A program made the translations under genes and the position numbers. Positions 15,809 through 26,054 of a stretch of DNA of 64,000 nucleotides are shown here, piece after piece; position 1 is the first letter of the stretch; the number at the start of each line of letters is the position of its first letter. The notes below the pieces were generated by a model. The model did not search any database. It saw only the letters and a program-made list of their open reading frames with translations, and was not told where the DNA came from. The DNA comes from Falsirhodobacter sp. alg1 (GTDB lineage Bacteria; Pseudomonadota; Alphaproteobacteria; Rhodobacterales; Rhodobacteraceae), in assembly GCF_000739715.2 (NCBI RefSeq), contig NZ_BBJC02000001.1, positions 95 through 64,094 of the forward strand. The letters are read 5' to 3'.

Positions 15809-16339
15809 TCAGCGTACCTGCCATTTCTCCAGTTTGCGGGCCAATGTCCGGCGATGCATCCCCAGCCGTCGTGCTGTTTCAGAGATGTTGAAATCGGTGG
15901 CGACCAGTGTTTCGTGGATACGTTCCCACTCCAGCGTCTTGATGGTCGTGGGCTGTGTGCCCGCCGCAACGCCCGTATCCCCTTCACCGCGTTTGAAGGC
16001 ATCCAGAATATCGTCGGTGTTGGAAGGCTTTGTCAGATAATGACATGCCCCCAGCTTGATGGCCTCCACCGCCGTGGCAATGCTGGCAAAGCCGGTCAGA
16101 ACCACGATCATCATGTCCGGATCATGACGGTGCAGCTGGTCCACACAGACCAGACCGGATCCGCCCTGAAGCTTCAGGTCCACCACGGCATGCGTCGGTG
16201 TATGCCGCTCCAACAGCTCTGGCAGCGCATCCGGGCCGGGGGCAGTCAGCACCGCATAACCGCGTTTTTCCAGCGACCGTTTCAATGTTGCCGCGAAATC
16301 GGCATCATCCTCGACCAGAAGCATCAGGCCTTCAGACAT
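15809..16339 (-). CDS. regA: Redox response regulator RegA/PrrA/ActR
   Basis: 176 residues, close to the family's 180-185. Receiver domain 1-120: acidic pair E10-D11-D12, phospho-acceptor D54 (AVVDLKLQGG), T/A switch in VVLTGFASI, K in YLTKPSN. The C-terminal Fis-type helix-turn-helix (NISETARRLGMHRRTLARKLEKW) is the almost invariant signature of RegA/PrrA. Its start overlaps regB by 8 bp. RegA controls photosynthesis, respiration, and carbon and nitrogen fixation genes according to redox state. Here it sits at the end of the cyo block. Confidence 0.95.
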   Translation of the reverse strand: MSEGLMLLVEDDADFAATLKRSLEKRGYAVLTAPGPDALPELLERHTPTHAVVDLKLQGGSGLVCVDQLHRHDPDMMIVVLTGFASIATAVEAIKLGACHYLTKPSNTDDILDAFKRGEGDTGVAAGTQPTTIKTLEWERIHETLVATDFNISETARRLGMHRRTLARKLEKWQVR

Positions 16340-17594
16340 TTTTTCTCCTTAATGCCAATGATTCCAGCGGCAGGCGCAATGTGACTTCGGCGCCATGCGG
16401 CAGGTTGGCCGCGGTTATATCCCCACCCAGTTTGCGGATCGCGCTGATGGTCAGGAACAGGCCCAACCCTCGGCCCGGCCTGCCTTTGGTGGAACGGTAG
16501 GGCCGACCAAGATTTTCAAGAATGGAATAATCGAAACCTGGCCCCCTATCACGGATGGTCAGGATCAGATCGTCACCCTCACGCTCCACGTCAAGGGCGA
16601 CCCAGTCGGGCGAAACCTCCAGCGCGTTATCCAGCACGTTCATCAGCATCTGCTTCAACGTGGCTTCCAGCACGACGGGCAGATCGTCCCCGAAATTGTT
16701 GTTCAGGGCCAACCCTTCGAAATCGCGCTGATCGCTCCAGTCGTTCGCAAGTTCCTCGACAAAGGCGTTGACTGTGGTCGGACGCGGCGATTCCCCGCGC
16801 GCCTCGCCCGAGGTCATCAGAATACCCGTCACGATCGCCTTGCAGCGGTCGATCGCCTTTTGCATGGCCGCAATTTCCTCCACCTGCTCCGGGTCGGTGG
16901 CCGCGTGCCGCCAGTCCCCCAGAATGACGGAAATGGAGGCGAGGGGTGTGCCCAGTTCATGCGCGGCCCCTGATGCGAACAGGCCCATACGGATGATATG
17001 ATCCTCTTCCAACGCGCGTTGGTGCATGATGGCCAGCCGTTGCGTCCGGTCCCGAAGGTTGGCGGTGATCCGGGTCACAAAGGCGGCAATCAGAACCGCA
17101 TCAAGGATCAGCGCAAAGAACATTCCGATCAGATAGAGCGGAAACAGGTCAAGACCGATCGGCAAGACCAGTGGCACATGAAAGGGGATCAGCAGAGCAA
17201 ACAATCCGCTGATCAGGGCGACCAGGGTCCATGTCACCTCTCGGGGCAGCAGCACGGCCGAAAGAGTGATCTGCAACAGATAGAGAATTGTGAACGGATT
17301 GGTGGCCCCGCCGGACAGCCCAAGCTGGGTCGTCAATGCCAGCACATCCACGACCATTTCGGCCGCAGCGGCCCATCGCCAATGCCGGAACCGTGTTCTG
17401 CTGACAAGGTTCATGGCGATGAGGCCGGCAAGCACAAGTCCCATCGGAACCAGCGGCAGCTTGATATCAAGAAAAAGGGTGGCGATCGCAATCGTCGCCA
17501 CCTGCCCTGCAACCGCAAGCCAGCGCAGTTGCACCAGCATGGTCAGGTTACGGCCATCGGCCAATTCATCGCTCAGGCGCGGCGCGATCGCCAT
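16332..17594 (-). CDS. regB: Redox sensor histidine kinase RegB/PrrB
   Basis: 420 residues with six membrane segments in the first 175. The quinone-sensing loop GGATNPF is at 95-101, the phosphorylated His212 is in AAHELGTPLAS, and the redox-active Cys251 is in DRCKAIVTG. The ATPase domain has N and G boxes (NVLDNALEVS, DRGPGFD, GRGLGLFL). The ATG overlaps the end of surf1 by 22 bp. In many Rhodobacterales regB and regA are divergent with senC beside them. Here regB directly precedes regA in the same direction and no senC is present. Confidence 0.95.
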   Translation of the reverse strand: MAIAPRLSDELADGRNLTMLVQLRWLAVAGQVATIAIATLFLDIKLPLVPMGLVLAGLIAMNLVSRTRFRHWRWAAAAEMVVDVLALTTQLGLSGGATNPFTILYLLQITLSAVLLPREVTWTLVALISGLFALLIPFHVPLVLPIGLDLFPLYLIGMFFALILDAVLIAAFVTRITANLRDRTQRLAIMHQRALEEDHIIRMGLFASGAAHELGTPLASISVILGDWRHAATDPEQVEEIAAMQKAIDRCKAIVTGILMTSGEARGESPRPTTVNAFVEELANDWSDQRDFEGLALNNNFGDDLPVVLEATLKQMLMNVLDNALEVSPDWVALDVEREGDDLILTIRDRGPGFDYSILENLGRPYRSTKGRPGRGLGLFLTISAIRKLGGDITAANLPHGAEVTLRLPLESLALRRKNV

Positions 17595-18301
17595 TCAAGG
17601 ACCCCGACATAGACAGACGCTCCTGCCAGACCTAGCGCAAGTGCGAACCATGTCAGGGCATAGCTCAGGTGACTATTCGGAAATGCGATGACGGTCATCC
17701 CGCCATAGGGGGCACCTGTCCCGGTCGCGTCGGCATCTATAAAGAATGGTGCCGTATTGTCCAACTTTTGCGTGGCAGCCATTGCCGCCACGTCACGGGA
17801 ATACCAGCGGCCGCCTTCAGGGTCGTTCTTGCGCAGGAAACCGCCCTTGGGCTCGGTGATCCGAAGCAGGCCGGTGATGGTTTGCACGTCCGTAGGGCGG
17901 GAATAATCGTCCCGGCTCTCGGATGGTACAAAGCCACGGTTGATCAGATAGGTGCCATCCGCGGTTTGCAGCGGCGTCATCACCCAGAACCCTGCACCAC
18001 GTTCCGTAACAGCCTGCGACAACAACGCCTGATCATTGTTGAATGTGCCTGTCACCGAAACGCGTCGGTATTCGTCATCAGCACGATTGACGGTGGCCCA
18101 GCTGTCCGGGCCCGGTGCGGCAACGGGTTCTGCATGGACACGCGCATCGACACGGGCGATCAGATCCGTTTTCCACGCAAGGCGCTGCACCTGCCAAATA
18201 CCAAGCGACAGCAGCAGGGCAATGCCTGCTGCTGCCAAGACTGCCAGAATGGCCAGCGAGGTCGTGGAACGCGGCCGACGGCTCGTTCCCTGATCACTCA
18301 C
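17573..18301 (-). CDS. surf1: SURF1-family oxidase assembly factor
   Basis: 242 residues from a GTG at 18301 that overlaps the cyoD stop by 8 bp; the open frame extends to 18340 but without better initiation. Features: an N-terminal transmembrane helix (LAILAVLAAAGIALLLSLG) followed by WQVQRLAWK (the SURF1 WQ.RR-like motif), a periplasmic domain with YLINRGFVP, and a C-terminal helix (ALTWFALALGLAGASVYV). SURF1 helps insert heme into heme-copper oxidases. The position after cyoD suggests a copy dedicated to the quinol oxidase, as described for Paracoccus Surf1q. Confidence 0.88.
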   Translation of the reverse strand: MSDQGTSRRPRSTTSLAILAVLAAAGIALLLSLGIWQVQRLAWKTDLIARVDARVHAEPVAAPGPDSWATVNRADDEYRRVSVTGTFNNDQALLSQAVTERGAGFWVMTPLQTADGTYLINRGFVPSESRDDYSRPTDVQTITGLLRITEPKGGFLRKNDPEGGRWYSRDVAAMAATQKLDNTAPFFIDADATGTGAPYGGMTVIAFPNSHLSYALTWFALALGLAGASVYVGVLEWRSRRA

Positions 18302-18698
18302 TCTGAACAACGCCTTCCGGGTTGCCCAGCACCATGTCATGCGCGGGCATCATGTTTTCATTCATGTTGAACATCACCCAGACCGAACCGGAAACCATGA
18401 TGCCGACAACGACCAACGTGAAGACACCAGCGGTCATGGTCCAGCCCTGCTCGGAATCCGAGGTGACGTGCAGGAAGAAATAGACGTGAACGATGATCTG
18501 CACGATGGCAAACCCCGTCACCGAAAGGATCGTCGCCACACGGCTGTCCAATCCGCCGGTCATGACCAGCCAGAACGGAATGGCCGTCAGGATCACCGAC
18601 AGGACAAAGCCGATCATGTAGGATTTGAACGAACCGTGGCTGTGGCTTTCACCATGGTGATCGCCGTGATGTGCGTCCGAATGGGCGTGATGTGCCAT
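18294..18698 (-). CDS. cyoD: Cytochrome bo3 quinol oxidase subunit IV
   Basis: 134 residues. A histidine-rich N-terminus (HHAHSDAHHGDHHGESHSHG) precedes three membrane helices (YMIGFVLSVILTAIPFWLV; AIVQIIVHVYFFLHV; WTMTAGVFTLVVVGIMVSG). CyoD assists assembly of subunit I. It overlaps cyoC by one base (TGATG type) and is followed by surf1. The His-rich head is longer than in E. coli and may bind metal. Confidence 0.93.
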   Translation of the reverse strand: MAHHAHSDAHHGDHHGESHSHGSFKSYMIGFVLSVILTAIPFWLVMTGGLDSRVATILSVTGFAIVQIIVHVYFFLHVTSDSEQGWTMTAGVFTLVVVGIMVSGSVWVMFNMNENMMPAHDMVLGNPEGVVQSE

Positions 18699-19315
18699 CA
18701 GATCATCCTCACTAGGTAGACGAAGGAAAAGACGCCGATCCAGATCACATCAAGGAAGTGCCAGAACAACGACAGGCAGCTCAGACGACGCTGCATGGCC
18801 GAAGTCAGGCCGAACTTCCGCGTCTGGATGACCAGTGTGAACAGCCAGATCATGCCGAAGGTCACGTGCAGACCGTGCGTCCCGACCAGCAGGAAGAAGG
18901 CCGACAGGAAGGCCGAACGCTGCGGACCCGCACCTTCGTGGATAAGGTGATGGAATTCGTACAGCTCGATACCCAGGAACGCGGCACCGAAAACAGCCGT
19001 CACCAACAGCCAGCCAATGACCTGGTTGCTGTTGTGCTTCTGCATTGCCAGCATCGCGAAGCCGTAGGTGATCGAGGAGAACAGCAGCATCGCCGTGTTG
19101 ACCGCGATCAGATCTAGATCGAACAGCTCTTTCGGGTCGGGCCCGGCGGCATAGGAGCCGCCAAGCACTGCATATGTTGCGAACAGGACCGCAAAGATGA
19201 GGCAATCGCTCATCAGATAGATCCAGAAGCCCAGCATGGTGTTGCCGCCTTCCGGGTGGTGCGGCTCTTCCGTCAGGTGGAAAGAGCCGTCTTCGGGCAA
19301 GGTAACCGTGCTCAT
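18698..19315 (-). CDS. cyoC: Cytochrome bo3 quinol oxidase subunit III
   Basis: 205 residues with five membrane helices, beginning at the conserved LGFWIYLMSDCLIFAVLFATY. GTHGLHVTFGMIWL is the helix motif shared by heme-copper oxidase subunits III. The stop overlaps the cyoD start, and the gene begins 3 bp after the cyoB stop. It supports stability of the proton-pumping core. Confidence 0.95.
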   Translation of the reverse strand: MSTVTLPEDGSFHLTEEPHHPEGGNTMLGFWIYLMSDCLIFAVLFATYAVLGGSYAAGPDPKELFDLDLIAVNTAMLLFSSITYGFAMLAMQKHNSNQVIGWLLVTAVFGAAFLGIELYEFHHLIHEGAGPQRSAFLSAFFLLVGTHGLHVTFGMIWLFTLVIQTRKFGLTSAMQRRLSCLSLFWHFLDVIWIGVFSFVYLVRMI

Positions 19316-19318
19316 GCG

Positions 19319-21307
19319 TCAGATCTCCGCAAGTTGCTTGGTGCGGGCGTTCTCGGTCTCGGCGACCGTTTCCGCCGGGATGTAATAGTCCCGATCGCGG
19401 TTGAAGGTATGATAGATCGCATAGCCGATCATCGCGACGAAGCTCAGCGCAGCCAGCCACCAGATGTACCAGATCAGCGCGAAACCACAGGCCGTCGCAA
19501 AGGCGGACAGGATGATCCCGGCCTCGGTCCCTTTGGGCATATGGATCGGCACGTAACCGGAAACCGGACGTTCGTACTGCCGCGCCTTCATGTCCGCCCA
19601 AGTATCCAGATCATAGGCAACCGGTGTGAACGCGAAGTTGTAATTCGGCGGCGGCGACGATGTCGACCATTCCAGCGTACGACCACCCCATGGATCACCC
19701 GTCACGTCGCGCAGTTGGTCACGGCGCAGGATCGAAACGACGATCTGAAGGATGAAGGCACCGATACCGATTGCAACCAGAACCGCACCAAGTGCTGCAA
19801 TGATGAACCAGATCCGCAGGTCGGGATCGTCGAACACACGTGTCCGGCGCGTCACGCCCATCAGCCCCAGAATATAGAGCGGTGTAAACGCAACCCAGTA
19901 TCCGAGCACCCAGCCCCAGAACGAAACCTTGCCCCAGAACGGATCAAGGCGGAAGCCAAAGGCCTTCGGGAACCAGTAGTTGATACCGGCGAACACACCG
20001 AACACCACGCCACCGATAATCACGTTATGGAAGTGGGCGATAAGGAACAGCGAGTTGTGCAGAACGAAGTCGGCCGGAGGAACAGCCAGCAGAACGCCGG
20101 TCATGCCGCCAACGGTAAAGGTGATCAGGAACGCCAGCGTCCAGAGCATCGGAAGCTCGAACTTGATGCGGCCCTTGTACATGGTGAACAGCCAGTTGAA
20201 GATCTTCGCCCCGGTCGGGATGGAGATGATCATGGTCGTGATCCCGAAGAACGAGTTCACGGACGCCCCCGACCCCATCGTAAAGAAGTGGTGCAGCCAG
20301 ACAACGTAGGACAGGATCGTGATGACGATCGTGGCGTAAACCATCGAGGTATAGCCGAACAGGCGCTTGCCGGAGAATGTCGCGACAACCTCGGAAAACA
20401 CACCGAACAGCGGCAGGATCAGAATGTAGACTTCCGGGTGGCCCCAGATCCAGATCAGGTTGACGTAAAGCATCGGGTTACCGCCAAGATCGGCAGTAAA
20501 GAAGTTCGTACCGATGTAACGGTCAAGTGTCAGCAGCAGCAGCACAGCCGTCAGAACCGGGAAGGATGCAACGATCAGAACGTTGGTGCAAAGCGCGGTC
20601 CATGTGAAGATCGGCATCTTCATCATGGTCATGCCCGGGCAGCGCATCTTGATGATCGTGACCATCAGGTTGATACCCGACAGTGTCGTTCCCACACCGG
20701 CAACCTGAAGGCCCCAGATGTAATAGTCCACACCGACGGAAGGTGAGGCCCCGATGCCCGACAGTGGCGGAAATGCCAGCCAGCCGGTTTGCGCGTATTC
20801 ACCGATGAACAGCGACAGCATCGTCAGGATCGCGCCGCCGACGGTCATCCAGAACGAGAAGTTGTTGAGGAACGGGAACGCAACGTCCCGCGCACCGATC
20901 TGCAACGGCATGACAAAGTTCATCAGGCCGGTCACGAAAGGCATCGCCACGAAGAAGATCATGATCACGCCATGCGCGGTAAAGATCTGGTCGTAGTGGT
21001 GCGAATTCAGATAGCCGTCACTGCCGCCGAAGGCGAGCACCTGCTGAAGGCGCATCATCAGCGCGTCGGCAAAACCGCGCAGCAGCATGATGATACCCAG
21101 CACCATGTACATGACGCCGATCTTCTTGTGGTCGATACTGATGACCCAGTTGAACCAGAGCGGACCCCAGAGACGATAATAGGTCATGGCCGACAGAACG
21201 GCCAAACCGATGACCGCCACCCCGATAAAGGTGCCGATCAGGATCGGTTCATGGATTGGAATGGCGGCCCAGGTCAGGCGGCCAAAGATAAATTCGGTAA
21301 GGGACAT
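19319..21307 (-). CDS. cyoB: Cytochrome bo3 quinol oxidase subunit I
   Basis: 662 residues, full length for CyoB, with about 15 membrane helices. Key sites: the low-spin heme ligand in [11 protein letters not shown], the CuB/tyrosine region [11 protein letters not shown] with its His-Tyr pair, HHFFTMG (CuB histidines), and [13 protein letters not shown] (heme o3 and low-spin ligands). It reduces oxygen with electrons from ubiquinol and pumps protons. The gene is 13 bp after cyoA and 3 bp before cyoC. Confidence 0.97.
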   Translation of the reverse strand: MSLTEFIFGRLTWAAIPIHEPILIGTFIGVAVIGLAVLSAMTYYRLWGPLWFNWVISIDHKKIGVMYMVLGIIMLLRGFADALMMRLQQVLAFGGSDGYLNSHHYDQIFTAHGVIMIFFVAMPFVTGLMNFVMPLQIGARDVAFPFLNNFSFWMTVGGAILTMLSLFIGEYAQTGWLAFPPLSGIGASPSVGVDYYIWGLQVAGVGTTLSGINLMVTIIKMRCPGMTMMKMPIFTWTALCTNVLIVASFPVLTAVLLLLTLDRYIGTNFFTADLGGNPMLYVNLIWIWGHPEVYILILPLFGVFSEVVATFSGKRLFGYTSMVYATIVITILSYVVWLHHFFTMGSGASVNSFFGITTMIISIPTGAKIFNWLFTMYKGRIKFELPMLWTLAFLITFTVGGMTGVLLAVPPADFVLHNSLFLIAHFHNVIIGGVVFGVFAGINYWFPKAFGFRLDPFWGKVSFWGWVLGYWVAFTPLYILGLMGVTRRTRVFDDPDLRIWFIIAALGAVLVAIGIGAFILQIVVSILRRDQLRDVTGDPWGGRTLEWSTSSPPPNYNFAFTPVAYDLDTWADMKARQYERPVSGYVPIHMPKGTEAGIILSAFATACGFALIWYIWWLAALSFVAMIGYAIYHTFNRDRDYYIPAETVAETENARTKQLAEI

Positions 21308-21320
21308 ATTGCCTATTCCG

Positions 21321-22484
21321 TCAGAGGGCCTGTGCGCCCTGGGGCGCGGCGAGAAGTGTGATGACCGGCGTCAAGGACAGGCCCGAACGGTCCAGCCCAT
21401 GGCCACGCAGCCGCGAAGTGTCGCGTGCCGCAACGATAACCTCATCGTTGCCATAGATGCGCTGCGAATCCAGCACGGTGCAGAAGGCATCGACGGTAAC
21501 CGGTGCATTGCCGAACGGCGTCGGACCGCGTGTGAACACATTGGTCGTCAGCTCGGTCACGTTCATCGTACCGGCGGCACCGAAACCACCCAGCTCGTCC
21601 AGCGCCATCATTTCGTCCACGCACATACGGGTGCCGTCGACGCAACGGTTGACGATGGCATGCCACAGGCCCGGCTCTACGCTGTTGTAGTAGGTGACCG
21701 GAACGGCCTCCGAAGGCTGCTCCATTTCGGCATAGGTGGTGCTGTCCAGAGCGGTCCCTTCTTCGCGGACCTTGGCCACCCACTCGTCGAATTCGGCAGG
21801 CTGCACGGCATGCGCCTTGAACTTCATGTGCGAGAAACCGTGGCCGGAATAGTGCGCCGACAGACCGTCATAAACGCCCGGACGGTTTAGAACGCCATGC
21901 AGCTTCGTTTCCATCGACGGCATGGCATAGATCATGCCGGCCATCGCGGGAATGTAGAACGCGTTCATGACCGACGTGGCCGTGATCGAGAATTCTACCG
22001 GACGGTCAACCGGTGTCGCGAATTCGTTCACCGTGGCAATGCCGTATTCCGGGTAGATGAACATCCACTTCCAGTCCATCGCCACAACCTCGACCTGCAA
22101 GGGCTTGTAGTCCTCGGTGATCGGCTTGCCTGCGGCCACGCGATCAAGCGGACGGTAAGGATCCAGCAGGTGTGTCCCTACCCAGGTCAACGCACCAAGG
22201 CAGATGATGATGAGCAGCGGAGCCGACCAGATCACCAGCTCCAGACGTGTGGAGTGGTGGAATTCGGGATCGTATTCGGCATCTTTATTCGAAGCGCGGT
22301 ATTTCCATGCGATCACAACGACCAGTGCAATCACCGGAACAATGATCAACAGCATCAGCAGCGTCGAGATCACCAATACATCGCGTTGTTGCGCGGCAAC
22401 ATCGCCCGCAGGCGCCAAAACAACTGTTTTACACGCGGCGAGAAAGAGGAGGGAGCCCAGAAGGGCGAGACGAAGGGTTTTCAC
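21321..22484 (-). CDS. cyoA: Cytochrome bo3 quinol oxidase subunit II (lipoprotein)
   Basis: 387 residues, longer than E. coli CyoA at the C-terminus. Signal peptide with lipobox LAAC (C18), two membrane helices ([39 protein letters not shown]), then a cupredoxin domain without CuA ligands, as expected of a quinol rather than cytochrome c oxidase. The C-terminal extra 80 residues contain cysteines ([13 protein letters not shown]) typical of alphaproteobacterial QoxA/CyoA. It is first in cyoABCD-surf1-regBA. Confidence 0.96.
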   Translation of the reverse strand: MKTLRLALLGSLLFLAACKTVVLAPAGDVAAQQRDVLVISTLLMLLIIVPVIALVVVIAWKYRASNKDAEYDPEFHHSTRLELVIWSAPLLIIICLGALTWVGTHLLDPYRPLDRVAAGKPITEDYKPLQVEVVAMDWKWMFIYPEYGIATVNEFATPVDRPVEFSITATSVMNAFYIPAMAGMIYAMPSMETKLHGVLNRPGVYDGLSAHYSGHGFSHMKFKAHAVQPAEFDEWVAKVREEGTALDSTTYAEMEQPSEAVPVTYYNSVEPGLWHAIVNRCVDGTRMCVDEMMALDELGGFGAAGTMNVTELTTNVFTRGPTPFGNAPVTVDAFCTVLDSQRIYGNDEVIVAARDTSRLRGHGLDRSGLSLTPVITLLAAPQGAQAL

Positions 22485-22567
22485 GGCGAATCCATTCGGA
22501 ACGGTCGGACGTATGGCCGAGGTGGCTTTTTACGACTCTGCGATAATACCAGAGCCGAGGACGCAAC

Positions 22568-22586
22568 ATTGGACAATTTGCCCAAT
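22568..22586. promoter_or_regulatory. Inverted repeat in the cyo/MFS divergent gap
   Basis: ATTGG-N9-CCAAT is a perfect 5-bp inverted repeat about 85 bp before cyoA and 60 bp before the MFS start. It could be a regulator site for either gene. No clear RegA or FNR consensus was found in the 164-bp gap. Confidence 0.25.
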
Positions 22587-22648
22587 CCAAAGTCTAGTGT
22601 AAGAAAGGCACACATCAAAACGATCAATTCCTATCGGAGGGGAGCCCC

Positions 22649-23995
22649 GTGGCCATTCCTGCAAGTTCGACGGTAGAGCAGGACGCGCGCCGCCTGCATT
22701 CCGACAATCACGGCGGCCACGAGGCCGATCCCGGTGAAATGTCGATTGGCGTCATCATCGGTCGTACGTCCGAATTCTTTGACTTTTTCGTCTTTTCCAT
22801 CGCCTGCGTGCTGGTCTTTCCGGCGCGCCTGTTCCCGTTTGCGGACCCGCTGACCGGCACATTCTATTCCTTCGGAATATTCGCGCTGGCATTTCTGGCA
22901 CGTCCGTTCGGCTCGCTGTTTTTCATCTGGGTCGACAAGAATTACGGTCGCTCGGCAAAGCTGACGCTGGCACTGCTGATTCTCGGCACATCCACCGTCG
23001 CGATGGGCCTTGTTCCCACCTATGATGTGGCAGGTGCTTGGGCGATCGGGATCATCATGTTGTTCCGTATCGGCCAGGGGTTCGCGCTTGGCGGTGCATG
23101 GGACGGTCTGGCCTCCCTTCTGGCGCTGAGCGCGCCTTCGGAGAAACGTGGCTGGTACGCGATGATCCCGCAACTGGGCGCAGCCATCGCATTGGCGGTT
23201 GTGACGGGTCTGTTCATCTACCTGATCGCCGGCATGTCAGCCGGGGACTTCCTCGACTGGGGATGGCGCTACCCGTTCTTCGTTGCCTTCTCGATCAACG
23301 TTGTCGCCCTCTTCGCCCGTCTGCGCATCGTCGCAACGCCGGAATACGAGCAGATGTTTGAATCCAACGAACTGGTTGCAACAGGCGTCGCTGAAACATG
23401 GAAGGCCGAAGGCCGGCAGATCTGCCTGGGTGCGTTGACACCTCTGGCCAGCTTTGCCCTGCTGCAAATGATGACGATCTTCCCGCTCGGCTATGTCTTC
23501 CTGTTCGTCCAGGACGAAGGCCAGGCCGTTCCGATCACACCATTCCTGACGTCCATGCTGATCGGATCGTTCGTCTATTTCTTTGCCACCGCAGCCTCGG
23601 GCATTCTATCCGACAAGATCGGTCGTCGCAAATTACTCACGATGGGCGTAACGGGCATCGCGATCTTCGCAATCCTCGCTCCGGTCCTGCTGAACCTCGG
23701 CACTGCCGGCCAGACGGTCTACATCCTTGTCGGTTTTGCGCTGCTTGGTCTGACCTTCGGGCAATCCTCGGGTGCCGTTGCGGCAAGCTTTGCTCCGGGC
23801 TACCGCTACACAGCATCCGCCTGCACATCTGATCTGGCATGGGTTCTTGGCGCGGGCTTCGCACCGTTCATCGCACTCTTTGCCGCTGCGACGTTCGGCC
23901 TTTGGGCTGCCGGTGTCTATCTGCTCTCGGGGGCGGTGGTAACGCTGTTGGTACTGCGCGCAAACCGCCTGACCAGCGCGATGGGCCGGAACTAA
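22649..23995 (+). CDS. MFS transporter, metabolite:proton symporter type
   Basis: 448 residues, GTG start preceded by GGAGGGG. Twelve membrane helices. The loop 2-3 motif is partly degenerate (SLFFIWVDKNYGRSAKL), while the loop 8-9 copy is strong (GILSDKIGRRKLLTMG). FALGGAWDG and the overall form recall the MHS group (KgtP, ShiA, ProP), which take up organic acids or compatible solutes. The substrate is not readable. It is transcribed away from cyoA and ends at a strong terminator. Confidence 0.85.
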   Translation: MAIPASSTVEQDARRLHSDNHGGHEADPGEMSIGVIIGRTSEFFDFFVFSIACVLVFPARLFPFADPLTGTFYSFGIFALAFLARPFGSLFFIWVDKNYGRSAKLTLALLILGTSTVAMGLVPTYDVAGAWAIGIIMLFRIGQGFALGGAWDGLASLLALSAPSEKRGWYAMIPQLGAAIALAVVTGLFIYLIAGMSAGDFLDWGWRYPFFVAFSINVVALFARLRIVATPEYEQMFESNELVATGVAETWKAEGRQICLGALTPLASFALLQMMTIFPLGYVFLFVQDEGQAVPITPFLTSMLIGSFVYFFATAASGILSDKIGRRKLLTMGVTGIAIFAILAPVLLNLGTAGQTVYILVGFALLGLTFGQSSGAVAASFAPGYRYTASACTSDLAWVLGAGFAPFIALFAAATFGLWAAGVYLLSGAVVTLLVLRANRLTSAMGRN

Positions 23996-24021
23996 AAGCT
24001 TTTCAACACGCCCTACCGATC

Positions 24022-24052
24022 AAAGCCCCGCCACCGTGCGGGGCTTTTTCAC
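24022..24052 (+). terminator. Intrinsic terminator of the MFS gene
   Basis: Perfect 10-bp stem AAAGCCCCGC/GCGGGGCTTT with a 6-nt loop and a run of five T (24045-24049), 26 bp after the stop. Confidence 0.9.
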
Positions 24053-24085
24053 ATCCCCCCTACCCTTCCGTTTGAAACAGCGCAT

Positions 24086-24119
24086 GAAAAAGCCCCCCAG
24101 CCATGACAGGTGGGGGGCT
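24086..24119 (-). terminator. Intrinsic terminator of cysD-cysNC
   Basis: Perfect 9-bp stem (AGCCCCCCA 24091-24099, TGGGGGGCT 24111-24119). Read leftward it is followed by five U from the A run at 24087-24091. It lies 25 bp after the cysNC stop. Confidence 0.9.
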
Positions 24120-24143
24120 CAATGACCCGGCCAAGCGGATGGA

Positions 24144-26054
24144 TTACATCGCCAGCAGGCGATCCACGATCATTTCCGCAGCTTCCTCGGCCGTCATCTC
24201 GTCGGTATTGACGGTGATTTCCGCCTTTTCCGGCTTCTCATAGGGGCTGTCGATCCCGGTGAAGTTTTTCAGATCACCGGCGCGAGCCTTTTTGTACAGA
24301 CCTTTGACGTCGCGGCTTTCGGCGGTTTCCAACGAGGTATTCACGAACACCTCTACGAATTCGCCTTCTTCCATCAGGTCACGCACCATCTGGCGTTCCG
24401 CTTTGAACGGCGAGATGAATGCCGTCATGACGATCAGGCCCGCATCCGTCATCAGGCGTGCCACCTCACCAACACGGCGGATGTTCTCCACACGGTCGGC
24501 ATCGGTAAAGCCCAGATCGCGGTTCAACCCGTGGCGCACGTTGTCCCCATCCAGCAGGAACGAATGGCGACCCATGGAGTGCAGCTTCTTCTCCACAAGG
24601 TTGGCAATCGTGGATTTCCCCGAACCCGAAAGACCGGTGAACCAGACAACCTTTGCCTTCTGACCCTTCTGCAGGGCATGGGCATTACGATCGATATCAA
24701 CCGCCTGCCAATGGATGTTCTGCGAACGACGCAGGGCAAAGTGGACCAGACCGGCTGCCACGGTGGCATTGGTCATACGATCGATCAGGATGAACCCGCC
24801 CATCGTCCGGTCATCGTCATAGCTTTCAAAGACGATCGGCCGGTCGGTGGAGATGTTGCACACACCGATCGCGTTCAGCTTCAGCGTACGGGCGGCAAGC
24901 TGCTCGGTCGTATTGACGTTCACCTCATATTTCGGCTCGGTGATCGTTGCCGTAACCGATTGGGTGCCGATCTGCAGGATGTACGGCCTGCCCGGAAGCA
25001 TTTCCGATTCGTCCATCCAGATCAGTGTCGTTTCGAACTGGTCTGCCACTTCGGGTGGATTGTCTGCCACCGACAGGACGTTCCCACGGGAACAGTCGAT
25101 TTCATCGTTCAGCGTGATGGTCACGGCCTGCCCGGCCACGCCGCTATCCAGATCACCATTGTAGGTGACGATGGATTTCACGGTCGATGTCTTGCCCGAG
25201 GGCAGAACACGCACCCCGTCTCCGGGGTGAACAGTTCCCGAAGTGATCGTTCCCGAAAAACCACGGAAGTCGAGGTTCGGACGGTTCACCCATTGCACGG
25301 GCATACGGAACGGACGGTTCGCCGCGCCACGATCCGAAAGCGGAACCGTTTCCAGATGGGCCATCAACGTCGGGCCCTTATACCAGTCCATCGCGACAGA
25401 ACGATCCACGATGTTGTCACCGCGCAGGCCCGAGATCGGGATGGCGGTGAATTCCTTGATGCCGATCTGATCGGCAAAGGCACGGTATTCGGCCACGATC
25501 TCGTCGAACCGCTCTTCGCTGGATCCGACCAGATCCATTTTGTTCACAGCCAGAACGACGTTTGGGATGCCCAGCATGTTGACGATGTAGCTGTGGCGAC
25601 GTGTCTGCGTCAGAACACCTTGGCGGGCATCGATCAGGATCACTGCAAGGTCGGCAGTGGATGCGCCGGTCACCATGTTGCGGGTATACTGCTCGTGTCC
25701 GGGCGTATCCGCGACGATGAACTTGCGCTTGTCCGTCGCAAAGAAGCGATAGGCGACGTCGATCGTGATCCCCTGCTCCCGCTCGGCGGCAAGGCCGTCA
25801 ACCAGAAGCGCGAAATCGATCTCCTGCCCCTGGGTTCCAACTGCCTTGGAATCCTTGGTCAGGCTGGCCAGCTGATCCTCGAAGATCATCTTGCTGTCAT
25901 ACAGCAGGCGACCGATCAGCGTGGATTTACCGTCATCCACCGATCCGCAGGTGATGAAGCGCAGCATCGTCTTATGCTGGTGCTTTGACAGATAGGCGTC
26001 GATGTCTTCTGCGATCAGCGCATCGACCTTGTATTCATGCGACTGCTCGGACAT
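24144..26054 (-). CDS. cysNC: Bifunctional sulfate adenylyltransferase subunit 1 / APS kinase
   Basis: 636 residues. Residues about 25-440 are CysN, an EF-Tu-like GTPase with [10 protein letters not shown] (P-loop), [12 protein letters not shown] (switch II) and NKMD, which drives APS synthesis by CysD. Residues about 450-636 are CysC with [11 protein letters not shown], which phosphorylates APS to PAPS. The fusion is usual in alphaproteobacteria. The ATG overlaps the cysD stop by one base. The product PAPS feeds cysteine synthesis or sulfotransferases such as the one at 47566-48966. Confidence 0.97.
   Translation of the reverse strand: MSEQSHEYKVDALIAEDIDAYLSKHQHKTMLRFITCGSVDDGKSTLIGRLLYDSKMIFEDQLASLTKDSKAVGTQGQEIDFALLVDGLAAEREQGITIDVAYRFFATDKRKFIVADTPGHEQYTRNMVTGASTADLAVILIDARQGVLTQTRRHSYIVNMLGIPNVVLAVNKMDLVGSSEERFDEIVAEYRAFADQIGIKEFTAIPISGLRGDNIVDRSVAMDWYKGPTLMAHLETVPLSDRGAANRPFRMPVQWVNRPNLDFRGFSGTITSGTVHPGDGVRVLPSGKTSTVKSIVTYNGDLDSGVAGQAVTITLNDEIDCSRGNVLSVADNPPEVADQFETTLIWMDESEMLPGRPYILQIGTQSVTATITEPKYEVNVNTTEQLAARTLKLNAIGVCNISTDRPIVFESYDDDRTMGGFILIDRMTNATVAAGLVHFALRRSQNIHWQAVDIDRNAHALQKGQKAKVVWFTGLSGSGKSTIANLVEKKLHSMGRHSFLLDGDNVRHGLNRDLGFTDADRVENIRRVGEVARLMTDAGLIVMTAFISPFKAERQMVRDLMEEGEFVEVFVNTSLETAESRDVKGLYKKARAGDLKNFTGIDSPYEKPEKAEITVNTDEMTAEEAAEMIVDRLLAM

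Noticed and set aside
19256-20746. Long plus-strand open frame opposite cyoB
   Set aside because: Composition (Arg/His/Gln-rich, low hydrophobic content) is that of an antisense shadow of the GC-rich cyoB gene, which is unmistakable.
24531-25988. 485-codon plus-strand frame opposite cysNC
   Set aside because: Antisense shadow of cysNC; no recognisable domain and no ribosome-binding site.
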